A DNA stretch of 7,346 bases from Bacteroidales bacterium (GTDB lineage Bacteria; Bacteroidota; Bacteroidia; Bacteroidales; UBA3663), in contig JAGBQS010000102.1 in the NCBI GenBank assembly GCA_017632695.1, forward strand, positions 1 through 7,346, read 5' to 3'. Of this stretch, positions 1-5,576 are shown in pieces. The position numbers were made by a program, and so were the translations under genes. The notes beneath the pieces were generated by a model. It was not told the origin of the DNA and did not search any database. It was given only the letters and a program-made list of their open reading frames with translations. Every line of letters starts with the position of its first letter. Position 1 is the first letter of the stretch.

Positions 1-639
1 AAAGCGTGGGTCGAGCTCATAGCCGTGAGGATGTGTGATGACAACCTCATAGCCTGCAGCTACTGCAAACTGTGCAAACGAGTTCGGTACAGCCTGTGGC
101 AGACGTCCCGGATGCGGAGCCCAGCTCATAACGACCTTCGGACGCTTCACTTCCTTGTGCTCCTCGATTGTGATAATGTCGGCAAATGCCTGCAGGGGGT
201 GACCTGTGGCACATTCCATCGAGAATACAGGCTTGCCCGAGTACTTGATGAACTGCGAGAGAATCAATTCCTCGTAGTCATCTTTCTTCGATTCGAAGCG
301 GGCAAAGCTGCGCACACCGATGATGTCGGCATAACAACCCATTACCGGGATGGCTTCCAGCAAGTGTTCGGCCTTATCGCCATCCATGATGACTCCACGC
401 TCGGTCTCAAGTTTCCAGGCGCCTGCATTCACATCGAGCACGATGGTGTTCATGCCCAGATTCTGTGCTGCCTTTTGGGTTGACAAACGGGTGCGGAGGG
501 AGTTGTTGAAGAAAATCAACAACGCGGTCTTGTTCTTGCCCAGATGCTGATAGTCGTATCTGTGCTTTTTGACCTCTAATGCTTCAGAAAGAGCGGCCTG
601 AAGATCCCCCAGGTCGCTCACATTGGTGTAATATCTCAT
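1..639 (-). CDS. argF': N-succinylornithine (N-acylornithine) carbamoyltransferase ArgF', 5' part only
   Basis: This enzyme transfers the carbamoyl group of carbamoyl phosphate to N-acylornithine in cytoplasmic arginine synthesis. Reading the minus strand from the ATG at 639 gives 213 codons without a stop; the gene leaves the window at base 1, so about a third of a usual ~320-residue protein is missing. Visible motifs are the carbamoyl-phosphate loop SLRTR (residues 48-52), the acylornithine-type loop NAGAWKLETERG (71-82), GVRSFARF (108-115), HPLQ (147-150) and the PQAVPNSFA loop (181-189). From memory, it aligns without gaps to the B. fragilis succinylornithine enzyme. Three differences stand out: Ala90 where B. 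fragilis has the specificity residue Pro90, Gly146 for Arg, and Gly178-Arg179 for Arg-Pro. It starts 11 nt after fabF, so it is probably cotranscribed with acpP-fabF. The family assignment is firm; activity and acyl-group preference are uncertain. Confidence 0.9.
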   Translation of the reverse strand, partial: MRYYTNVSDLGDLQAALSEALEVKKHRYDYQHLGKNKTALLIFFNNSLRTRLSTQKAAQNLGMNTIVLDVNAGAWKLETERGVIMDGDKAEHLLEAIPVMGCYADIIGVRSFARFESKKDDYEELILSQFIKYSGKPVFSMECATGHPLQAFADIITIEEHKEVKRPKVVMSWAPHPGRLPQAVPNSFAQFAVAAGYEVVITHPHGYELDPRF

Positions 640-650
640 CTGTAAAAATA

Positions 651-1907
651 TTATTCAGCGTACTTCTTGACGATGATAGAACCATTGTGGCCACCGAAAC
701 CGAAGGTATTCGAAAGGGCTGCGCGTACGGTTCGCTTCTGAGCCTTGTTGAAGGTGAAGTTCAGGTTGTAGTCGATGTTCTCGTCCTTGTCATCTTCATC
801 GTGGTTGATGGTTGGAGGAACGATGTCTTCGACAACCGACTTAACGCAAATCAAGGCCTCGACGGCTCCGGCAGCACCCAAGAGGTGACCGGTCATCGAC
901 TTGGTAGAAGAAATGTTGAGTTTGTACGCCCATTCACCGAACACTTCCTTGATAGCTTTGGCCTCAGAGAGGTCGCCCACAGGAGTAGATGTTCCGTGCA
1001 CGTTGATGTAGTCGATGTCCTCAGGCTTCATGTTGGCATCCTCGAGGGCTGCATTCATTACCAGCTTGGCACCCAGTCCTTCGGGGTGGGTTGCGGTCAG
1101 GTGGTAAGCATCGGCCGACATGCCTCCGCCAACTACTTCGGCGTAAATCTTGGCACCGCGGGCCTTGGCATGTTCCAGTTCCTCCAGGATCAGACAGCCC
1201 GAACCTTCACCGAGAACGAAACCGTCGCGGCTGCCCGAGAACGGACGGCTGGCACGTTCAGGTTCTTCGTTGCGGGTAGAAAGCGCCTTCATAGCGTTGA
1301 ATCCGCCGATACCGGCTTCGCAAACGGCTGATTCGGCACCACCGGTAACGATGATGTTGGCCTTGCCCAGACGGAGCAGGTTAAAGGCGTCGATCATGCC
1401 ATGGGTTGAAGAAGCACAGGCACTGACGGTTCCGTAGTTAGGACCGTGGAAGCCGTAATGGATGCTGATCTGGCCGGCCGAAATGTCGGCAATCATCTTC
1501 GGAATGAAGAACGGGTTGAACTTGGGACCCACTTCCGGGTTGAAGTCCATGCATTCCTCCTGAAAGGTCTTGATGCCGCCGATGCCGGAACTGTAAATAA
1601 CGCCGATACGATTCTTATCCTCATTTTCGAGGTCGATTTTGCTGTCCTTGATAGCCTCATCAACTGCAGCAAATGCCAACTGGCAGTAACGATCCACCTT
1701 GCGGACTTCCTTCTTGTCGAAGTACTGGAGAGGATCGAACCCTTTCACCTCACCGGCGAACTGGGTCTTGAATTTAGAAGCGTCGAACAGGGTGATGGGG
1801 CCGCAACCGCTTTTTCCTTCAATGAGGGCCTTCCATGTCTCGTCGACATTCAGTCCCAGAGGGGTAATGGCGCCAAGGCCTGTTACAACAACTCTCTTTA
1901 ATTCCAT
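651..1907 (-). CDS. fabF: 3-oxoacyl-[acyl-carrier-protein] synthase II (FabF, KAS II)
   Basis: FabF condenses malonyl-ACP with acyl-ACP in the elongation cycle of cytoplasmic type II fatty acid synthesis. The 418-residue length is normal. The thiolase-fold N-terminal half carries the nucleophile Cys164 in SACASS. The C-terminal half holds His304 in VHGTSTPVGD, Lys336 and His341 in STKSMTGHLLGAAGA, and the gatekeeper loop NTFGFGGHN (400-408), so the Cys-His-His triad and Lys are complete. GVIYSSGIGGIKTF (102-115) and NPFFIPKMIAD (131-141) are also family signatures. The ATG at 1907 begins MELKRVVVTGLGAITP, the family's usual N-terminus. It lies 100 nt downstream of acpP, its carrier protein, with a hairpin between them, and 11 nt upstream of argF'. 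No lesion is visible. Confidence 0.97.
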   Translation of the reverse strand: MELKRVVVTGLGAITPLGLNVDETWKALIEGKSGCGPITLFDASKFKTQFAGEVKGFDPLQYFDKKEVRKVDRYCQLAFAAVDEAIKDSKIDLENEDKNRIGVIYSSGIGGIKTFQEECMDFNPEVGPKFNPFFIPKMIADISAGQISIHYGFHGPNYGTVSACASSTHGMIDAFNLLRLGKANIIVTGGAESAVCEAGIGGFNAMKALSTRNEEPERASRPFSGSRDGFVLGEGSGCLILEELEHAKARGAKIYAEVVGGGMSADAYHLTATHPEGLGAKLVMNAALEDANMKPEDIDYINVHGTSTPVGDLSEAKAIKEVFGEWAYKLNISSTKSMTGHLLGAAGAVEALICVKSVVEDIVPPTINHDEDDKDENIDYNLNFTFNKAQKRTVRAALSNTFGFGGHNGSIIVKKYAE

Positions 1908-1939
1908 ATTTTTTTCCTAATAATGTTCAATAACTAAAA

Positions 1940-1994
1940 AATATCAAATATCAAATTTGAGCGCAGTACGCCCATGTGTTTGATATTTGATATT
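1940..1994 (-). terminator. AT-rich hairpin with T-run between acpP and fabF (partial terminator or processing site)
   Basis: On the transcribed (minus) strand, 1994-1979 and 1955-1940 form a perfect 16-bp inverted repeat, each arm containing a doubled TATCAAA-type heptamer. The 23-nt spacer folds again as GGGCG/CGCTC (1973-1969 with 1963-1959, one G-U pair) around a 5-nt loop. The 3' arm runs straight into TTTTTTAG. This resembles an intrinsic terminator but the outer stem is wholly AT-rich apart from four C/G pairs. Since fabF has no obvious promoter of its own, partial termination or an RNase processing/stability element seems likelier than a full stop. Confidence 0.6.
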
Positions 1995-2007
1995 CGATAA
2001 AAAAGGA

Positions 2008-2244
2008 TTATTCCTTGTTCTTCTCGATGTAAGCTACAGCGTCGCCAACAGTAGCGATCTTCTCAGCCTGATCATCAGGAATGGTGATACCGAACTCCTT
2101 CTCGAACTCCATGATGAGCTCAACGGTGTCCAGTGAATCAGCACCAAGGTCGTTGGTGAAAGAAGCCTCGAGGGTAACCTCAGACTCTTCAACACCCAAC
2201 TTCTCAACGATAATCTCTTTTACTTTAGATTCGATTTCAGACAT
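2008..2244 (-). CDS. acpP: Acyl carrier protein
   Basis: This small acidic four-helix protein carries growing acyl chains on a 4'-phosphopantetheine arm. All 78 residues are present. The arm attaches to Ser37 in the GADSLDTVELIMEFE signature (34-48), with acidic helix II after it for docking to partner enzymes. The sequence is strongly Glu/Asp-rich, as expected. The ATG at 2244 gives MSEIESKVKEIIVEKLGV, the typical start. It is the first gene of the minus-strand acpP-fabF-argF' convoy and is transcribed divergently from purN. The hairpin and T-run just after its stop could make acpP mRNA more abundant than fabF mRNA, which would suit the high ACP demand; that is inference. Confidence 0.97.
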   Translation of the reverse strand: MSEIESKVKEIIVEKLGVEESEVTLEASFTNDLGADSLDTVELIMEFEKEFGITIPDDQAEKIATVGDAVAYIEKNKE

Positions 2245-2359
2245 AATCTTTAGTTATTAAAAGGGTTAATATTGATATTTTTTATTTTCAAATGGAGATT
2301 AATTTGATAAATTTTCAAAAATTCCATCAGATTTTCGCACGCGTTTAAAATATAATATG

Positions 2360-2367
2360 TATCTTCG
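2360..2367 (+). promoter_or_regulatory. Weak candidate -7 element for purN
   Basis: TATCTTCG matches TAnnTTTG with one mismatch and is followed by GCAGC, a context often seen at Bacteroidetes promoters. No convincing -33 TTTG sits at the right distance; TTTC at 2333-2336 is 23 nt away. It lies about 118 nt before the purN ATG. The divergent acpP promoter candidate starts only 18 nt further right. Confidence 0.28.
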
Positions 2368-2385
2368 CAGCGCAAAATCATGGTG

Positions 2386-2417
2386 CAAAGAAACGAAAAT
2401 TTTTTAACAGCACGAAA
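2386..2417 (-). promoter_or_regulatory. Candidate Bacteroidetes-type promoter for acpP
   Basis: Read on the minus strand, TTTCTTTG (2393-2386) resembles the -7 element TAnnTTTG with one mismatch. It is preceded by TTTC (2417-2414), a one-mismatch -33 TTTG, with a 20-nt spacer. This would leave an AT-rich leader of about 135 nt before acpP. The element is plausible but not perfect. Confidence 0.4.
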
Positions 2418-2484
2418 TATTTTTGCTTGAATTTACTCAAAACTGCACGTTTTTTATAAAAATGTGCTAAATTGTAAGGTAAAA

Positions 2485-3057
2485 ATGAAAAATATCGCTA
2501 TTTTTGCTTCCGGTTCCGGTTCCAATGCCGAGAACATCGCAAACTATTTCAGTGGTAGTCAGGAGGTCAGCATTGCGCTTATCGTGTGCAACAAACCCGA
2601 TGCATTCGTATTGGAGCGGGCTAAAAAACTCGGTATTCCTGCCGAGGTTGTAACGGGCGCTCAGATGAAGGATTCCGATCTGGTGATGCAGCTGATGCAT
2701 CGCTATCGGATTGATTTCATTGTACTGGCCGGTTATCTGCTGCTTGTTCCCAAATATCTGGTCGATGCATATCCGCAGGCTATTGTGAATATTCATCCGG
2801 CGCTGATTCCGCTGCATTGCGGCAAGGGCATGTACGGCGACCGCGTTCACGAAGATGTTATCCGTTGCGGCGACAAACAGTCGGGTATCACGATCCATTA
2901 TGTAAACGAGTTTTTCGATAACGGAGACATTATTTTCCAGGCAACCTGCCCGGTAGAACCCGGCGACGATGCCCATGCGGTAGCCACGAAGGTTCATGCA
3001 CTCGAATATGCACATTTTCCTCATGTAATAGCCGAAACAATTGCAAAATTGAAGTAA
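2485..3057 (+). CDS. purN: Phosphoribosylglycinamide formyltransferase (GAR transformylase)
   Basis: PurN transfers a formyl group from 10-formyltetrahydrofolate to GAR, the third step of purine synthesis, in the cytoplasm. The 190-residue protein has the GAR-binding loop FASGSGSNAENI (7-18), the folate-site motif DFIVLAGYLLLVP (77-89), and the catalytic residues Asn102 and His104 in NIHPAL and Asp145 in FDNGD. GKGMYGDRVHE (113-123) is the variant typical of Bacteroidetes. I chose the ATG at 2485 over an in-frame GTG at 2464, because MKNIAIFASGSG is the normal family start and the GTG would add seven odd residues. The segment IPLHCGKG (108-115) departs from the usual LPKxxGKG. It lies between two promoter regions and is likely its own transcript. 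Confidence 0.94.
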   Translation: MKNIAIFASGSGSNAENIANYFSGSQEVSIALIVCNKPDAFVLERAKKLGIPAEVVTGAQMKDSDLVMQLMHRYRIDFIVLAGYLLLVPKYLVDAYPQAIVNIHPALIPLHCGKGMYGDRVHEDVIRCGDKQSGITIHYVNEFFDNGDIIFQATCPVEPGDDAHAVATKVHALEYAHFPHVIAETIAKLK

Positions 3058-3058
3058 A

Positions 3059-3118
3059 TTTTGCATAAATTCAAGTCTGTTATTCAAAATAATGCAAAAA
3101 ATCACCCGATAGTTGAAT
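3059..3118. promoter_or_regulatory. Possible ArgR operator region upstream of argR
   Basis: The gap after purN holds an 8-bp inverted repeat TTTTGCAT/ATGCAAAA (3059-3066 and 3092-3099), a nested palindrome TTATT-CAA-AATAA (3080-3092), and three ATTCAA-type half-sites: 3069-3074, 3082-3087 and, inverted, TTGAAT at 3113-3118. ATTCA/TGAAT half-sites are the core of the classical ARG box, and ArgR commonly represses its own gene. The spacing is not the canonical TGAAT-4-ATTCA, so this is a suggestion. The outer repeat could instead be a weak purN terminator. Confidence 0.3.
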
Positions 3119-3133
3119 TTTTTTGCAGAAAAG

Positions 3134-3165
3134 TTTGGGCGGAATACAAAAAATATGTAACTTTG
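3134..3165 (+). promoter_or_regulatory. Bacteroidetes sigma-ABfr-type promoter for argR and the arginine genes
   Basis: TTTG at 3134-3137, a 20-nt spacer and TAACTTTG at 3158-3165 match the Bacteroidetes -33/-7 consensus (TTTG, TAnnTTTG) exactly. Transcription would start near 3170-3175, leaving a leader of only about 20 nt. An AAAGGAAG tract (3184-3191) sits directly against the ATG at 3192. No similar promoter is visible before the GNAT gene or argG, so this one probably drives argR through argC and perhaps argD. Confidence 0.75.
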
Positions 3166-3191
3166 CGTCCACTTTTTAATAACAAAGGAAG

Positions 3192-3674
3192 ATGAAAGAG
3201 AAAAAAGACAGGATTCAGGCAATACGCGATATCATCCGTACCCGCGATATCGGAAACCAGCAGGAATTGCTTGACATTTTACTACAGAGGGGATTTCGTT
3301 TGACTCAGGCCACGCTGAGCCGCGACCTGAAGATGCTTCAGATTGTAAAGATGAGTCTGAGCGATGGCGGTTATCTGTATGTGATGCCCGATGTGGCCGC
3401 TTCCATGCAGAGCAATCTGACACGCCATTTTGTTTCGCCCCGTAATATCAAGGGAGTCCAGAGCGTAGAGTGCAGCACGGTTCTGGTAGTTGTCCGGACC
3501 AAACCGGGTTACGCCAGTGCATTGGCTTCCGATATTGATCAGGCTTTGCTTCCCGAAGTGATGGGAACCATTGCAGGCGATGACACCATTCTGGTGATTC
3601 CCCGTGGCGGCTACAATACCAATCAGGTAGCCGAGGCTTTGGTCAAGATGTTGCCCCGACAGAATCAGAAATAA
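3192..3674 (+). CDS. argR: Arginine repressor ArgR
   Basis: ArgR is a hexameric arginine-sensing DNA-binding protein that represses arginine synthesis genes. The 160-residue length is normal. The N-terminal winged helix-turn-helix (about 1-68) ends its recognition helix in TQATLSRDLKML (38-49), with the conserved Ser43-Arg44. The C-terminal trimerisation and arginine-binding domain (about 85-156) has TKPGYASALASDID (103-116) and the ligand motif GTIAGDDT (125-132), with Asp130-Asp131 expected to contact arginine. The ATG at 3192 fits the promoter and gives a standard N-terminus. It is the first gene of the plus-strand arginine cluster, 39 nt ahead of the GNAT gene. It appears intact, unlike argG and argC downstream. 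Confidence 0.95.
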   Translation: MKEKKDRIQAIRDIIRTRDIGNQQELLDILLQRGFRLTQATLSRDLKMLQIVKMSLSDGGYLYVMPDVAASMQSNLTRHFVSPRNIKGVQSVECSTVLVVVRTKPGYASALASDIDQALLPEVMGTIAGDDTILVIPRGGYNTNQVAEALVKMLPRQNQK

Positions 3675-3713
3675 GTGTTAGTGAATATTGAGATTTTTAA
3701 TTTTTAGTAAGAA

Positions 3714-4313
3714 ATGAATAATCAGTCTGAGGACCAGCAGGAGAAACCGCAGATCCGCATTTATATCGCTGGTAAGCAGCACATACATTACGTGCAGGAG
3801 ATTCTTGATGTTATCGAAGAGTCCAGTAAGGCACGTGGAACCGGCATTGCCCGCCGTTCACCCGAATATGTTTCACAGAAAATGCTCGAAGGCAAAGCCA
3901 TCATCGCCTTGTGTGGCGACGATTTTGCCGGTTTCTGTTATATTGAGAGCTGGAGTAACAAGACCTATGTCGTAAACTCCGGTCTGATTGTGAAACCCAA
4001 GTACCGCGGATTCGGTCTGGCTAAGCGCATCAAGCATTTCTCGTTTGTTTACAGCCGCAAGCTGTTCCCGAACGCCAAACTTTTCGGTATCACATCGGGA
4101 GCTGCCGTACTGAAAATCAACAACGAACTGGGCTACCGTCCGGTAACCTTCGAGCAGCTGACCGACGATCCGGCTTTCTGGCGAGGATGTCAGACGTGCG
4201 TCAATTACGACGTGCTGACCCGTACCGACTTCAAGCGCTGCGTTTGTACAGCCATGCTTTACGATCCGGCCGAACATCCGGATGAGGTGCTTGAGGAACT
4301 CGACAAGATCTGA
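3714..4313 (+). CDS. GNAT acyltransferase of the arginine cluster, probable N-acylglutamate synthase
   Basis: This 199-residue GNAT-fold protein has the acetyl/acyl-CoA pyrophosphate-binding signature VKPKYRGFGLAKRI (93-106) after a beta strand (VNSGLIV), and an asparagine-containing helix near INNELGYRPV (135-144). The same gene lies between argR and argG in Bacteroides. From memory, genetic work in B. thetaiotaomicron linked that homologue to the otherwise missing first step of arginine synthesis, N-acylation of glutamate. Given the succinyl-type ArgF', the donor could be succinyl-CoA, but the sequence does not settle this. Residues 159-178 carry four cysteines as CxxC-x13-CxC, an unusual tail for a GNAT and possibly a metal site. 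The position in the cluster supports an arginine role. The gene appears intact. Confidence 0.85.
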   Translation: MNNQSEDQQEKPQIRIYIAGKQHIHYVQEILDVIEESSKARGTGIARRSPEYVSQKMLEGKAIIALCGDDFAGFCYIESWSNKTYVVNSGLIVKPKYRGFGLAKRIKHFSFVYSRKLFPNAKLFGITSGAAVLKINNELGYRPVTFEQLTDDPAFWRGCQTCVNYDVLTRTDFKRCVCTAMLYDPAEHPDEVLEELDKI

Positions 4314-4326
4314 TGTCTGCCGGGTA

Positions 4327-4336
4327 TTATTAATAA
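4327..4336. promoter_or_regulatory. Perfect AT palindrome upstream of argG
   Basis: TTATTAATAA is a self-complementary decamer in the 57-nt gap before argG. It shares the TTATT/AATAA arms of the palindrome upstream of argR, so it could be a second ArgR contact, but such short AT palindromes also arise by chance. No -7 promoter motif was seen in this gap. Confidence 0.2.
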
Positions 4337-4892
4337 AGTAAACAGTTGACATTTTAAAAAAGATAGTGTTATGGCAAAGAAAAAAGTAGTAGTTGCCTTC
4401 TCGGGCGGTCTGGATACCAGTTACAACGTGATGTACCTGACCAAAGAGATGGGTTATGAGGTATATGCGGCGTGTGCCAATACGGGCGGATTCAGTGCCG
4501 GGCAGCTGAAGGCCAACGAGGAGAATGCCTATAAATTGGGCGCTGTCAAGTATGTGACTCTCGATGTGACACAGGAGTATTACCAGAAGTCGCTCCGATA
4601 CATGGTGTACGGCAACGTACTCCGCAACAATTGCTATCCGATTTCGGTTTCCAGCGAACGTATCTTCCAGGCATTGGCCATTGCCCGTTATGCCAAGGAG
4701 ATCGGCGCCGATGCCATCGCACACGGTTCGACGGGTGCCGGCAACGACCAGATCCGTTTCGACATGACCTTCCTGGTGATGGCTCCGGGTGTGGAAATCA
4801 TTACGCTTACCCGCGACCGTAACCTCAGCCGTAAGGAAGAGGTCGATTATCTGAATGCCAACGGGTTCTTTGCCGACTTCACCAAACTGAAG

Positions 4893-4895
4893 TAG
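4893..4895 (+). other. Premature TAG inside argG (codon 175)
   Basis: The codons around it read Lys-Leu-Lys-TAG-Ser-Tyr-Asn-Val-Gly, with normal ArgG sequence on both sides and no frame change. A single transversion from TAC or TAT would create it, if the ancestral residue was the Tyr of Bacteroides. It falls at the boundary between the nucleotide-binding and synthetase domains. Confidence 0.9.
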
Positions 4896-5546
4896 TCCTA
4901 TAACGTAGGTATCTGTGGAACCAGCATCTGCGGCGGCGAGATTCTCGACAGCAAGCAGGGTCTGCCCGAATCGGCCTACCTGAAACATCCCACCAAGAGT
5001 GAACCCGAAGTATTGAGCATCGGTTTCAAAAAGGGCGAGATCTGCAGCGTGAACGGTGTGGAGTACGATGACAAGATCAAGGCCATTCAGGAGGTTGAGA
5101 AGATTGGTGCTGCCTATGCCATCGGTCGCGACTGCCATGTGGGCGATACCATCATCGGAATCAAGGGCCGTGTAGGCTTCGAGGCTGCTGCCCCGATGCT
5201 GATCATTGCCGCTCACCGCTTCCTGGAGAAGTACACCCTTTCCAAGTGGCAGCAGTACTGGAAGGATCAGTTTTCCAACTGGTATGGTATGTTCCTGCAC
5301 GAGAGCCAGTATCTGGAGCCCGTTATGCCCGATATGGAGGCTATGCTCGAATCGAGCCAGCGTAACGTGAATGGTGTGGTTACCCTCGAACTCCGTCCTT
5401 ACAGCTTCCAGACCATCGGCGCCGATACACCCGACGATCTGGTTCACAACAAGCTGGGTGAGTATGGCGAGACAGCCAAGGCCTGGACTTCGGAGGATGC
5501 CAAGGGCTTCATCAAGGTTACCAGCACACCTTTGCGTGCCTACTAT

Positions 5547-5549
5547 TAA
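5547..5549 (+). other. Second premature stop (TAA) near the argG C-terminus
   Basis: After TPLRAYY the frame meets TAA, then continues as VHPDEER to a further TAA at 5571-5573. Bacteroides ArgG ends in YYxxHxDEE, so those seven codons look like the true C-terminal tail. One A-to-T change in AAA would create this stop. Alone it would remove only about eight residues. Confidence 0.75.
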
Positions 5550-5561
5550 GTTCACCCCGAC

Positions 5562-5567
5562 GAGGAG
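5562..5567 (+). promoter_or_regulatory. Purine-rich Shine-Dalgarno-like tract before argC
   Basis: GAGGAG lies inside the last codons of argG, nine bases before the AGG at 5577. That distance suits a start at 5577 and supports this position as the original argC initiation site, although Bacteroidetes depend little on Shine-Dalgarno pairing. Confidence 0.4.
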
Positions 5568-5576
5568 CGTTAATCT

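Larger units (their letters stand above)
4371..5573 (+). pseudogene. argG: Argininosuccinate synthase, interrupted by in-frame TAG and an early TAA
   Basis: ArgG joins citrulline and aspartate with ATP to give argininosuccinate. The reading frame is collinear with the ~400-residue Bacteroides enzyme from MAKKKVVVAFSGGLDTS to DEER. The ATP-pyrophosphatase loop (FSGGLDTS, 10-17) and HGSTGAGNDQIRFD (118-131) are present. Codon 175 is TAG (4893-4895), directly after ADFTKLK, where Bacteroides has Tyr. The rest of the synthetase domain continues in the same frame (SYNVG, GRVGFEAAAPMLII, KWQQYWKDQ, LESSQRNVNG). A second stop, TAA at 5547-5549, precedes VHPDEER and the expected TAA at 5571. No in-frame ATG or GTG soon after the TAG could restart the C-terminal half; the first plausible start is TTG 5013, well inside the domain. 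Cys182 and Pro320 also look unlike the family. A functional product would need readthrough. Sequence error is the main alternative. Confidence 0.88.

Noticed and set aside
25..483. Plus-strand frame of 152 codons at the left edge
   Set aside because: The minus strand here encodes ArgF' motifs continuously; the plus frame is its shadow.
579..1331. A 250-codon plus-strand frame opposite fabF
   Set aside because: It lies antisense to an intact FabF with a complete active site, and its translation is low in recognisable motifs.
2464..2484. GTG at 2464 as the purN start
   Set aside because: It adds seven residues not seen in the family, whereas the in-frame ATG at 2485 begins directly with MKNIAIFASGSG.
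2467..3222. A 251-codon minus-strand frame opposite purN and the argR promoter
   Set aside because: PurN on the plus strand has all catalytic motifs, and this frame crosses a perfect plus-strand promoter and the argR start.
5013..5549. A separate gene starting at TTG 5013 for the ArgG C-terminal half
   Set aside because: The start would be about 39 codons inside the synthetase domain, without a clear ribosome site, and would miss conserved residues such as those in GTSICGGE. It is better read as the tail of an interrupted argG.
4893..5549. Reassignment of TAG (alternative genetic code) to explain the argG interruption
   Set aside because: argC ends at a normal-looking TAG (6612-6614), a TAA also interrupts argG, and no other gene in the window carries internal TAG codons.
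3873..5555. A 560-codon open frame on the minus strand opposite the GNAT gene and argG
   Set aside because: The opposite strand encodes clearly recognisable GNAT and ArgG motifs in the right frame. The minus-strand translation shows no known domain, and its openness follows from codon bias (few TTA, CTA and TCA codons in the sense genes).
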